From NCBI GenBank assembly GCA_021018995.1, contig CM037591.1:5338001-5402000 (forward strand): a DNA stretch of 64,000 bases, in the 5' to 3' direction. The notes beneath the pieces are model-generated. The model made no database searches. It was not told the DNA's origin and worked only from the letters and a program-made list of their open reading frames with translations. This document shows positions 23,531 to 34,469 of this stretch, piece by piece; within the stretch, counting starts at the first letter, position 1; each line of letters begins with the position of its first letter. The DNA comes from Chloranthus sessilifolius. Lineage: Eukaryota > Streptophyta > Magnoliopsida > Chloranthales > Chloranthaceae. A program made the translations under genes and the position numbers.

Positions 23531-24081
23531 TGCAAATAGCTGCTCTATCAACTATAAAGAGAATAAAAATAGTTTGGCACCGAAATTCTCATAGCATAAC
23601 CACCAAGTCAGATTTGAAAAAAGTAATGGCCATTAAATCAAATTTGAAAAAAGCCTCCGTCAAATATGTTCACCCTCATCTTGATTGGTTGCCCGTAAAT
23701 TTTGAGAGAAATTCGAGTATGACATATAAATCGATGATTAGATCACGTTTTTACGGCCATAACATAACCACTGATTGAATCGATTCTAAGGATTTTCTAA
23801 GAGAAACTTAAACACAAAGGATTCTGAGTTTTATAAGAATCTGTCAGGAATCTGAGTAACTTAAGAACGCATATGGGGAAAAGCAGGAATCTGAGTTTGC
23901 TAAGAATTTGTCAGGAATCTGAGTGTCCAAGAATCTGAGCTTTTCTGGAAAAAATCAGAAAACACCTGAACGAGGCCTAAAACAACAAAAAAGCATCTGA
24001 ATGTCATTATATAAGGGTATACTTTAAATATATAAATAATCGAAGTAGTTATTAGCCACCCATTTTGAAAACCACTAAGAG

Positions 24082-24429
24082 TGTAATAACCCGAAAAAAA
24101 TCAGACCCGAACTCGGACTGACCTCGAGTGTGTGGTCGACACGAAAATCGATGTCATCTTAGATTTTTATATAATGATGAATATTTAATATTATTAGGAT
24201 AACTTTGTCCGGATGGATTAAGGTTTAAATGTATGTTTTGACCTTTAGTGTGGAAGCTGTGCACCGACGCATCGTATGCCGCTCAACGCTGAATCAGACT
24301 CTTGGATAAGGTTAACACCAATTTGGATGTATATGTTTAACAAGGGAACTAAGCCCTTTAGCTAATTAAAAGACAAGCTTCTCTTGGAAGCTTCAACCGG
24401 TTGCATAACTTGGAGTTTGGGAGTTTTAA

Positions 24430-24460
<31 letters not shown>

Positions 24461-26848
24461 CTTCCCCGTGGAACCCTTATGAGAAACCGTGAGATTTCGA
24501 TTACAACCGTGCCGCAATCTCCGCAACCTTTGCAAAGCACATGACCATGACCTCGCTTGAGTGTCCGCCGTTGGTAAATTATAACCGTTAGAGATTCGGG
24601 AACTTGAAGCCATTCAAACCTCTTTTTCCTTAGAAACCCCGTTTTTCAAGAAGCATTTCACCTCGTGATCGCTAATCGAGCATTGAGAAGGTTGAGATCG
24701 ATGCGTGGATCATTGACGGCTTCATCTTGAATTCGTGGTGATCAATCATTGTGAAATCGCCGTAGAGATCCGAAAGTTTCGTTTCAAAACCCTTTTGGAC
24801 AACGATCCTTAAAGGCGCAAAATCGATCGAAAAAATGTTAGTTTTTCTTTGATTTTAATAGATTAGATTATAGAATAAATCATTGTTTTAGTTTAGTGTG
24901 GATGTGTGTGATTCGATGAAGATCGTAGAAGATTTGGATGAAAATAGATCAAAAATGACAAAACCTTATGGCTGTGCATTTATGAAAGTTTTGATCGATC
25001 AATTGGGTGATTGATCGATCAAAATTGGGTATTGATCGATCAATCTAGGTGATTGATCGATCAAATTTGGTATTGATCGATCAATTTGAGTGATTGATCG
25101 ATCAAATTATATATACAATTAGAAAAACAACAAGTTTAGTTGCTGGAGGTTCATTCTCGACAGCATTGATCGATCAATGTGAGATTGATCGATCAACATG
25201 ATGTATTGATCAATCAATTTGACTGTGCCAACATTGCTTCAGTGTTTTGGCCATAACATTTTATTCTGAACTCCGATTGATTTGATTCTTACGACATTGA
25301 AAAGAGGATAACTAAATCTACAACTTTTATGAATTAACTAACTGATGAATAAATTGTTTTGATGATCAAAATTAAGCTGGAAGTTTGTCCAAGTTCTAAG
25401 TTAGCACGTTTTGACTGAAGTATCGATATAACTTCGGTATTTTGGCTATAACTCTTTGTCCCGAACTCCTATTGACGTGATTCTTGATGCGTTGGAAAGA
25501 GTACGACGAGATTTAACTCTTTTATGAATTAGCCAAATCTTTAATCAAATGTTTTGAGGGTCAAAATGAAGTAAGAAGTTGGGTTAAGTTTCGAGTCAAC
25601 ACGAAATTACCCATTTCCGTCTCGATTTTGAGAAAACACTTAAATACGTTAATATTATTAATAATTAGGATCAATTTATATACATCATCATGTGTGTGAT
25701 GTAGACTAAGAGTGGAGGCCATAGATAAGAACTTTTGGACTGCTTTAGAACGACGTTGGATTTGCTTAGAATGATCTGTTAAGGTAGGGGAAATCCAACC
25801 AAAAATGTATCTATCTATGGTTTCATGATTTTTTTTTATATCTGCATTCTGATTTCTGTTTTCAAAAGCTTGTTTGCATATCATTAATCCCTGTTATATC
25901 TGATTTCTGCTTTTTGATTTCTGTATTCTGAAATCTGTTCCTGATTTCTGCTATCTGATTCTTGAGGTTATATGTGTGTATGTGATTTAAGAATTTAATC
26001 AGATGATCCCTACCGACTCGGTGGTATATCCGTGCTCTGGCACAATCGTGCATCTGCTTTATTAATCCCTCGACACAATTACACTCCATAGATGAGACAT
26101 TGTTGCACTATAAATAAATTATTCATGTGAATGACGATTGGTTGGGGTTTTCTATCGCTATATTCCTGATTACTCCGTGCTATATTATCACGGGAGTTTC
26201 TTAAGTTAGAAATATTCACAATTTAAGTCACAAATGATATATATACATAACATTTGTTCTTGTTTGAAAACTCAGTACATGTCATCTGATTTATCCTGTC
26301 TGCATATTCTGATTTGATTATCTGCTTGAAGATAATACCTGCAAATCATATCTTACATTTTCAGTACAATTTTAGTTGAGATTCTTCTACTAAGCTTAGA
26401 TGTAGCTCACCCTGTTTTCTACAACATTAATAGGTTCTGAGGCTAGAGCTCCCGGCACTGAGAGCGACCCTGACTACCAGCCTGATCCGGACGCTGAGGT
26501 TGAGAAGGAGAATACCAATACCTCTGCTGACGAGCACCACCCGTAGCTAGGGTATTTTATTTGACTGGATATTTTGGGATCTGTATATGTTTTGGATTAT
26601 TGTGGTTCTGGTGGCCATGGTTTTGTACTTAAAAAAAAAATTGTAGATATTTTATTTTTATTTTTATTATTTTTTATATATGCATTATTAAATTATTCTC
26701 TCTTTTAAAGCCTTATATGATGACTTGATCTGCCACTATTGGATAGTGTCTACTCTAATTTTCGCTAAACGAGCAGACACTCTATGATTTGTCCTGAGCA
26801 TAATTTTGATGGCACGAATTTCTGAGCGCAAAAATTCGGGCTATCACA
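24082..26848 (+). mobile_element. Giant solo LTR (2,767 bp), Gypsy/Tekay-like, with target duplication
   Basis: Begins TGTAATAACCCGAA and ends TTCGGGCTATCACA. AAGAG flanks it on both sides (24077-24081 and 26849-26853). No internal region remains. A block with CCTGATCCGGACGCTGAGG near 26481 resembles a CTGATCCGGAGATGG block on the minus strand of the solo LTR at 16197-19154. The two are therefore relatives in opposite orientation. A GA microsatellite lies at about 24431-24458 and a cluster of GATCGATC palindromes at 24985-25215. Confidence 0.9.
24985..25215. repeat. Cluster of TTGATCGATCAA palindromes
   Basis: At least eight copies of TTGATCGATCAA or one-base variants occur in about 230 bp, alternating with short GGGTGA or GGTAT spacers of fairly regular length. 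They lie in the upstream half of the solo LTR, where LTR promoters usually keep their regulatory sites. Confidence 0.85.
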
Positions 26849-26992
26849 AAGAGGGCAATAGTCGAGTCCAACCAGGTTGAACCAGATTTCAAGTTCAAAT
26901 GCATCTACAACCCCAAGCTATCACAAAGAGGGCAATGGTCGGGTCCAACCACGTTGAACCAGATTTCAAGTTCAAATGCATCTATAACCCTT
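26840..26992. repeat. 77-bp tandem duplication covering the solo LTR edge
   Basis: GCTATCACAAAGAGGGCAAT begins at 26840 and again at 26917, and both copies continue through CAAGTTCAAATGCATCTA. The first copy includes the last bases of the solo LTR and its target duplication, so the duplication happened after that insertion. Confidence 0.9.
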
Positions 26993-26999
26993 GGATATG

Positions 27000-27944
27000 A
27001 AAGAATCTTGACTTTCCTGATTTTTAGTTTTTATACGATGACATGCAGTCAATATTATCCTATTTTCAAGGACTGCAAATGTGGGTGAACTTGAAATCCA
27101 ACTCAACCTGGTTAGACCTGACCAATGCTCACCAAGATCCACCTCTCCTTTAAATCAAAGAACTAATCATAGTTGGTTTTCGTTGAAGTCCGGAGTTAAT
27201 GTGACTACAACCATCGCATATATCAATAAAATTACACCAAATAAATAACTACTCAATCCAATTTCTTTGAAAAACTATCGAAATTCAAAATTTGGCGGAC
27301 GATGTCATGTTGACAAAATCATCATCAATGATCAACTCTCTCAATTCAAATCTCTCACACGTCTTCTTAAACTCTACACACCGACTCGTAAACTTGACCT
27401 TTGGAATTAATCGCCTTTGCATGGATTGTGTATAGGAAAATTTTGGTCCGCATCTCGAATCACTGGCTAACATATCAATGGATATCATATTCATAGTTTA
27501 TATTATTATGATAAATTTGGAATTGCAAACCGTACGACAGAAAAACCTGGTTTCTCAGAGAAAATCATACTTTCCACGTCTCAACCAAGATTTACTAGGA
27601 ATCACTCCGATTCCTAATAACTTAAATTCTTGGGAGAATTTTCCAAGAATCGTTAGGAAACCGTCAAACAAGGGCTTAAAGAGTTAATATTATATAACCA
27701 AACCCAGGAGCTGTGGGTATTTTCAATCATAATATTCAAAGGCATGATAGTCAATCATTCCATAGTCATTTATGGGCACAAAAATAAGGAAAAAGCACTT
27801 TTGGTCTTTAATGATTTGACATTTCAGCATTTTTTTTGGGAACATAAAAAATAAAAAATAAAAAAGTTTCAAATTCCATAAATTTCATTAACCATCCCAA
27901 TTCAAGTCATTGATAGGCACACGCTTAAAATTATTGTGAGATAT
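27000..27944. other. Intergenic sequence, no gene seen
   Basis: AT-rich sequence without a recognisable gene. TTCCAAGAATCGTTAGGAAA with GGGCTTAA near 27640-27680 hints at another decayed MITE end, but no partner end was found. Confidence 0.45.
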
Positions 27945-28030
27945 TAGGGGTGGCAATGGGCCGGGCTAGCATAAAACCAAGCCCGGCCTTTCAAAGTTTA
28001 ACTTGGCGTGCCAGGTTTATGACCCTAAAG
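27945..28030. mobile_element. hAT-type MITE end
   Basis: TAGGGGTGGCAATGGGCCGG is a terminal sequence common to small hAT elements in plants. The hAT MITE at 32727 starts with a similar block. No opposite terminus was found nearby. Confidence 0.5.
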
Positions 28031-28894
28031 CAATGTTTATTTACAAATTAATTTTATATTAATAAAAAAAAAACATTGATATATTGCAAACACATCACAA
28101 TAAGTTTATATCTTTTTTCACGAAATTGTAGAGTTTAAAAATAAAAAATTTAAAGTTTAAAGGTTTTCTGGTTTTTTTTAAAAATAAAAAATAAAAAATA
28201 CTACTAGTGAAACTGAAAGTACATATCTCCTTTTTTTATGAAAAAAGCAAAGCACAAATCATATATGAAAGCCAAATCGGTCTAAAAGCATTTCTTGGTC
28301 AACCAAATCTGCAGCCGTTGGATAGTTAGACCACTTAAACCTGATCATTGCCCATCACTTAGAGGCTTGTAATCTTGCAATTTGTAAAGGAACAATGTTA
28401 CACTGAGGACATATTTTATGCACAAAATACAGGCAATTAATGTGGCCGACTGCAATTAACTGTAAGTATGGTGGGCTCCATTAATGCATCTCGGTATACA
28501 CTTTAAAGCCACATAACAGGAGTAAAAGCTGACTCCACAGTTTTAAAGGCCCATGAATCCGTGATAGTCAGTATTCACATAAGTTGATGACTAAAAGACA
28601 TGTCGGATGGTCCAAAGCAACATTAATCCTAATCCATTTTAAAGCATACAGAATCACAGGCAGATACCCTAAAAATAGAATAAAAAGAAAAAAATTAATT
28701 GCACATACATCCAAAATGAACGGCCATAGATACTAAAACACCTTATGACTTATTCCCAATTAGCACAATATATTCTTATACATCTCGAGAGCGAAAGCCG
28801 TGGCAAAAGAAGAAGGAGAACCAGAAGAACATCTCTGCGCTTTCCCATTCCTTCATTATCAGATCTGAGAAAAAATAAAAATAAAAAAAACAAA
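28031..28894 (+). promoter_or_regulatory. Upstream region and 5' leader of SEC5
   Basis: About 0.9 kb of AT-rich sequence precedes the SEC5 start. The last 150 bp are purine-rich (AGAAGAAGGAGAACCAGAAG near 28808), as in plant 5' leaders. An in-frame ATG at 28745 has no stop before the chosen start. No TATA box could be assigned with confidence. Confidence 0.5.
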
Positions 28895-29326
28895 ATGTCG
28901 AGCGATAGCGATGACTTCGACGAAGATGAGCTCCTTCAGATCGCTTTAAAGGAGCAAGCAGCGCGAGACGTCAATTACAAAAGGCCCAACTCTTCGAAAC
29001 CTTCGAAACCCGTCTCGAATCACATCCAGCCACCTCCACCACCTACTCACCTCGCGAAGAACCAGAAAAACCCTAACCCTAAGAATCCTAAACCTGCCAC
29101 TAACAATCCAAAGAAGGCTCCTCGTCCACCTGTTGAAGATGACGATGATTCCGAGGTTGAATTACTCAGTATATCGTCCGGAGACGAGGATACGTCCAAG
29201 GACCGGGGTGCATCGGGGCGGAATCGGACGGTGTCAGCTGGGAGGAAAGGCGGGAGAGACGATCCCGCCGATCGGGCGTGGGATGGTGATGAACCGAGTC
29301 AGTGGAAGCATGTCGATGAGGCTGAG
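28895..29326 (+). CDS. SEC5: SEC5 exocyst subunit, exon 1
   Basis: First coding exon of the exocyst subunit SEC5 (Arabidopsis SEC5A/B family, about 1,090 residues). The exocyst tethers secretory vesicles to the plasma membrane before fusion. The start MSSDSDDFDEDELLQIALKEQ matches the conserved plant SEC5 N-terminus. It is followed by a proline- and lysine-rich disordered stretch, the acidic block EVELLSISSGDED, and the end QWKHVDEAE. An ATG at 28745 is in frame and would add 50 basic residues unlike SEC5, so 28895 is preferred. The exon has 144 codons and ends in phase 0 before a GT donor at 29327. Together the window's six exons give about 391 codons; the C-terminal two thirds lie beyond the right edge. 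Confidence 0.95.
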
Positions 29327-32300
29327 GTACTTTTAATTTGATGTGATTGATTGCGATTTGTTTTAGGGGTGTTTTTTTTTTTTTTTTTTGATGTTGCTTT
29401 TGTGGATCCTTTGATTTTTTGGAATAGTCCTAAGCATAATAACAAATTTGTCTTTGACAATATTTTGGTGGGAAGTCGCTTCAGTTGATTTTGGATAAAT
29501 TGGGGGAAAATTTGAGAAAATTTTGGGGATCATTTAAAAAGTAAAAAAAAAATGTCAAAGATAACTTTTTTTTTTGTACATTTCTTACTATATACAGGAA
29601 AAGCAAACCCCCGAATATTTTTTTTTTGGTGAAATGTTCGAACCTTTGGTGAAATTCCTGAAATGGCAGAAATTATGGTGAAATTTGTGGCTATGTCCTA
29701 AGCAAGTTGAATTTATCGAGATCAATACGAACACATTATGAACGAACTGATGGTGAAGCTGAGATTCATTCTCTATATGTTCTTGCTCTTTTGACATATT
29801 ATTTTTATTGTTGCTAGTAGGGAATCAAAAGCCGTCAGTCGTCAAAGGAGGGACTTGTGCATTAGAGGAACCTGTGAAATGTTCGGGAGTGATCAGAGGA
29901 AGAACCCGTGTGATACGTTGATATTTTTTAGTGCAAAATCAGTGATAGGTCAAAAGTGTTAGTTTATTTAATTTTTTTTTTTTGTTTCTTCTTCTTTTGC
30001 TACTACATGAGTATAACCTACTAAATTTTGTCCCACATTGCTAAGGGATAAAAACTTCTATGTGCTTATGTATAGTTGCTCACCTATTGTTTTTGAGGAA
30101 TCCTTAGAGGAAGCCCTTGCGCACACGAGCTATGCCAATTGGGGTGGACTGGTCTGGAAATCATTTAGTCGGGCGTGTGCCATGCGTGTGTGTGGTGTGA
30201 GATCCTTTGTTAGTGCTCAACGAGGATTGTTGGCAGTGGGTAGTTGTATCTTGGAGGCGGCGTGCTAGTGACCATGTGCACTAATTTTTTAATCTATTGG
30301 GCGCAAATCGTCTTAAAGGGAGCGACCTGTCTGCGCCTCAGTTCATATTTATCATCATCAATTGGTACGATCAAGGTTTAATCACTCAATCTTCACAATA
30401 TTCGTAATCTTGCGACAACAATTTTAAGACAATTCTATCCCGCCATGTCTTCTGATTTTGGAAAAGTTGTTCGTACGAAACTTCTTGATAACAACAATTT
30501 CAAACAATGGTAGCAAAAGATGTTCTTCTTCTTGACCACCCTACAATTTCAAACAATGGTAGCAAAACATGAACGTGCTCGTTCTTCCGCAAAAGCTAAG
30601 TGGGCAGCATATGAGTTTCTCTGCGAAGGGCATATACTGAATGGTGACCTTTATTGTGAGGAAAGGACATTGAGGACTCTTTGGAAGGCGTTGTAGAAAA
30701 TTATAAAATTGAAGAAGTAGGGTCGAAAAATATGCTGTCAATCGATTTTAAAGTTTCATTCATATGGTGGACAATAAATCGGTAGTAACACAGACTCACG
30801 ATTTACGACTTATCATTCATAAGGTATTTTTCTGAGGGCATTTTAATCAATGAACAATTTCAAGTAGTCACAATCATAGAAAAATTGTTGCCTGCTTGGA
30901 AAGATTCTCGTAATGCCCTCAGACATAAGTCCAAGAAATTTTTTATGGAGAATTTTGTTGTGCGACTCTGGACTGAAGATGAAGCAAGACATCAAGACAA
31001 GAAGGAAGAGCACAATCTCCATATTTTGAAAGTTCATGCCGTGGATTCTACTACGGCAATGCACAAAAATCAAATAAATTAAAAATCAGGAAAAAACTTG
31101 AAGAAACCTTTTAAGGATTATAAAAAAGGGATTAATGAAAATTTGAAACCTAGCTGTTATGTAGGTGAAACACTTGGACATTTTGCAAGGGATTGTAAAT
31201 TCTGTAAAAGGAAGCCTGGTCCTCAAGCTAATAATGTGGAGGAACCATTAGTGGCCATGATTACTGAATTTGACCTTGTTGGTGCAAGTGAGGGATGGTG
31301 GGAAGATATTGATGCGATGAAGCACGTCTGCTACGATAGCAACTGGTTTAAGTCCTATAAACTATAAGGTTGTTGTCATTGAAGATGTGTTACTGAACTT
31401 TACTTCAAGGAGATTTGTGACTCTGATGAATGTATTACATATCCCTCATTTACGTAAGAATCTTGTATTAGGTTTTCTACTCATTAAGGCTGATTTCAAA
31501 CAACTTATATAATTTAATCAATTTGTTATTTTTAAGAATGGTAAGTTTGTAGGGGAAGGGTATGCATCTTATTGCATATATGAACTAAACTTTGTTATTA
31601 ATACTGAGGTTTCTACTTCTGCGTATATTATATGTTCTTTGAATGTTTGACACGGTAGTTTGTATCATGTTAACCATAAGTATGCGACTCGAATGAGTAA
31701 ATTAGGTATTATACTTGCACTATTTGACATAGAGTTTGAGAAATATATTTTTGTATAGTCAATCTAGGTTAGTTTGAAATTTTTTCAATCTGCAGAATGA
31801 AACTCTCAGCTTCTAGGTCTTATACATACCGATATTTGTGATCTTACGGATACTATTACTAAGGGAGGTAAAAAATACTTTATTACCTTTATAGATGGGA
31901 AGTCTAGATATGGTTACATATACCGTAGATATCGGATCGAAGGATGAAGCATTGAATATGTTTCAAACATATAAATTAGAAGTACAAAATCAATTATATA
32001 TTAAAATAAAAAATTCATCAAAGTGATAGAGGTGATGAATATACTTTTAATGATTTTAATATTTTCTGTGAATCTTATTGAATAATTCACCAAGTGATTG
32101 CTCCCTACACTCTTTAGCAAAATGAAGTTGCTTTGAGGAAAAATAGAACTCTTATCGAAACGCTATGCCATGTAGTTATGAGTTGCCTGTGGGAGAAAAT
32201 GTTATTAACTACCTACTATATTCTAATTAGGGTGCCTAGTAAGAAATCCATGGTTAAATTACATGAGATATGGAAAGAGAGAAAACCTAACTTAAATTAC

Positions 32301-32726
32301 TTCAGAACCTAGGTTTGCTTAGCAAATGCGAATCCGATGGACACTAAAATGGTTAAGTTAGGACCTAAGACCATTGGATGTGCATTTGTTAGGTATGCTA
32401 TTAGTAGTAAATCTAACAAACACTAGGGAAGCTGACTTCTTTGAAAATATCTTTCCTTTTAACTTTATCTCTATTGGAGGCCCCTTAACATAAAATGAGA
32501 ATGAGGATAGTACTTCCAAACCTAGATGTATTGAATTTGAGAACACAAATGACTTGGAATATGAACCCAGAAAAATAAAAGAATGAAAATTAGTAAGATT
32601 AACTTTTATAATTTTATTGTGGAAAAAGATCCATCCTCTTTGGAGAGAAGCTATCGATAACGAGATTGACTCTATTTTGTCCAACCATACTTGGATTTAG
32701 TTGACCCTCTTGCTCGACACTAAAAC

Positions 32727-33021
32727 TAGGGGTCTCAATGGGCCGGGTTAGGGTTGAGGTAGTAGTCCCGAATAAAAAACAGGCCTGACCTGATTAGTAA
32801 ACGGGTGGGGCATGTGCTAGCTCCAAAAGCTCAATTAAAAATTGGCCCGTTTAGACCTGACCTGTTCATTTGAGATAATTTATATAGAAATTGTTAGGCG
32901 GCTTGTGGTCTGGCCCGACCTGACCCGATTAGTAAACGAGCCGAATATGGGTAGCTCCAAAAGCCTGATAAAAAATCGACCCGTTTAAAGCCCGACCCAG
33001 TCTGACCCATTGAGACCTCTA
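32727..33021. mobile_element. hAT MITE, 295 bp, with 8-bp target duplication
   Basis: Starts TAGGGGTCTCAATGGG and ends with the inverse of TAGAGGTCTCAATGGG (one mismatch). It is flanked by ACTAAAAC at 32719-32726 and 33022-33029, the 8-bp duplication typical of hAT. The interior is made of CCCGACCTGACCC-type repeats, and there is no coding. It is inserted in the Copia fossil. Confidence 0.92.
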
Positions 33022-33141
33022 ACTAAAACTATAGGTAGTAAATGGATCTTTAAAAAGAAATTAAGAGCAAGTGGTTCAATAGATGAATATAAAGCTAGAT
33101 TAGTAGCTAAGGGATATAGACAAAAGAAAGAATAAACGTTT

Positions 33142-33580
33142 GGGTAGCTCTATTCGCGCCCACGCATTCTCTGAAAGCGCCTACGTCTCAGACTTCTTGA
33201 CAACCGTTGATTGCTTCATATCAGATGATGGAGATCGTTTTTCACCTCTATATTCCTCAAAATGAATCTTGAGATCATGGCGCACCAATTAGACGGTCCG
33301 TTTTTTATTCCATGAGTCAAAGATCCCCAAAAAATGGATCATCAATCATATGGCACACATCACGCTCAAATGTGATTTTAGGGTCATTCTTTGGGTATCT
33401 GTGACACATGGAATAATAACCCTGATCGCCTGATAAGTGCGCCATGATATCAAGATCCATTGTGTGGAATATCGGGGTAAAACATGATTTCTATCATTTG
33501 ATCCAAAGAAATCAACGGTGTTCAAGGGGTCTAACACGTAGGCGTTTTCAGAGAAAGTGTGGGTGCAAATAGAGCTACCC
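33142..33580. mobile_element. Mutator-type foldback MITE, 439 bp, with 9-bp target duplication
   Basis: Begins GGGTAGCTCTATTCGCGCCC and ends GGGTGCAAATAGAGCTACCC. The inverted ends match for about 45 bp through a CTGAAARCGCCTACGT-like block. TAAACGTTT flanks it at 33133-33141 and 33581-33589; nine bases is the Mutator superfamily length. The interior is also inverted: ATCAGATGATGGAGATCG near 33218 and, in reverse, ATCAAATGATAGAAATC near 33490. This interior block recurs at 9.3, 15.9 and 20-23 kb. It is inserted in the Copia fossil. Confidence 0.93.
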
Positions 33581-34260
33581 TAAACGTTTTTGACACAATA
33601 TACATACTCTCCGGTGTCTAGAATATGTCGATTCGAGTTTTGATTGCTATCTCATCCATTCATAATCTTTTAATCCATCAAATAGGTGTGAAAACTGCAT
33701 TTTTAAATAGAGATTTGGAAGAAGAAATTTATATCGATCAACTAGGAAGTTTTATTGTCTCAGGACGATTGCGTCAAGTACGTAAACTTGTGAATTATTA
33801 TATGGTCTTAAACAAACATCTAAACAGTGGCATAAAATATTTGATAACTTGTTAATATCCTATGGATATAATATTAACGAGCGTGATAAATGTATATCTC
33901 TCAAATTTAGTGATAATTGTGGAGTTTTCATTTGCTTGTTTGTTGATGACTTGCTAATTTTTTGGTATAAATTTAAAAATTGTTAATGATACCAAACAAT
34001 TCTTGTCAGTACAATTTGATATGACAGACCTTGGAGAAACAAATGTTATCATCAAGATCAAAATAATCAAAAGAGATGATGATATAATCTTATGTCAATC
34101 TCATTAGATTGAAAAGCAATGTTAAAAAAGTGTAATCACTTTGACTGTAAACTTGTGTGCAAACTGCACTCCTTTTGATTTGATCATACATTTATTTCCT
34201 AACAAAGGTGGTAGCGTAAATCAGAATGATTATGCTAATATTATAGGCAACATAAATATA

Positions 34261-34469
34261 GGGTGGCCTCAAGGGGTTAGGCGAGCTGGCCAGGTACCTG
34301 CTTCCAAAAGCAGGAGACCTGAGTTCGAATCCCCTCCCCCCTTGAGGCCACCCTAGGGATTTATATCCTGTGCTGACCCGGCATATGCTGAATTTGGGGT
34401 GCGCATGTGCCCCTGGGATTAGGCGGGTGCTCTAAGAGGCCCGGATACCCAGGTTATAAAAAAAAAAAG
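34261..34469 (+). mobile_element. tRNA-derived SINE
   Basis: The head resembles a tRNA, with box A-like TTAGGCGAGCTGGCCAGGTA and box B GAGTTCGAATCCCC near 34320-34335. A body shared with the SINE at 47935 follows (GAGGCCACCCTAGGGATTTA, GGTGCTCTAAGAGGC) and then an A-rich tail at 34458-34469. The shared body and tail show it is a SINE rather than a tRNA gene. The target duplication is not clear. Confidence 0.85.

Larger units (their letters stand above)
19422..23977. mobile_element. PIF/Harbinger-like non-autonomous element, 4,556 bp, internally amplified
   Basis: The termini are GGGCTTGTTCAGG on the left and the inverse of GGCCTCGTTCAGG on the right (11 of 13 match). Both are flanked by TAA (19419-19421 and 23978-23980), the target of PIF/Harbinger elements. 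Next to the ends lie clusters of the palindrome CTCAGAATCTGAG or variants: 19447-19459, 19477-19489 and 19597-19618 on the left, and five copies between 23820 and 23939 on the right. The interior holds four tandem units of 811-885 bp and foldback sequence. No transposase was recognised, so it would be mobilised in trans if at all. An alternative is two nested elements whose outer ends happen to be Harbinger-like. Confidence 0.75.

Noticed and set aside
23503-23778. 91-codon frame near the right end of the Harbinger-like element, considered as a transposase remnant
   Set aside because: No Harbinger transposase or Myb-like motif is visible and the sequence resembles diverged foldback DNA.
24985-25215. 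CRISPR-like array of short repeats and spacers
   Set aside because: The repeats are 12-bp palindromes with spacers that are themselves repetitive, in a plant LTR. No bacterial context exists.
34320-34335. tRNA gene suggested by GAGTTCGAATCCCC
   Set aside because: The box B match is real but sits in a SINE head. The body and A tail are shared with a second copy, and a full cloverleaf could not be drawn.
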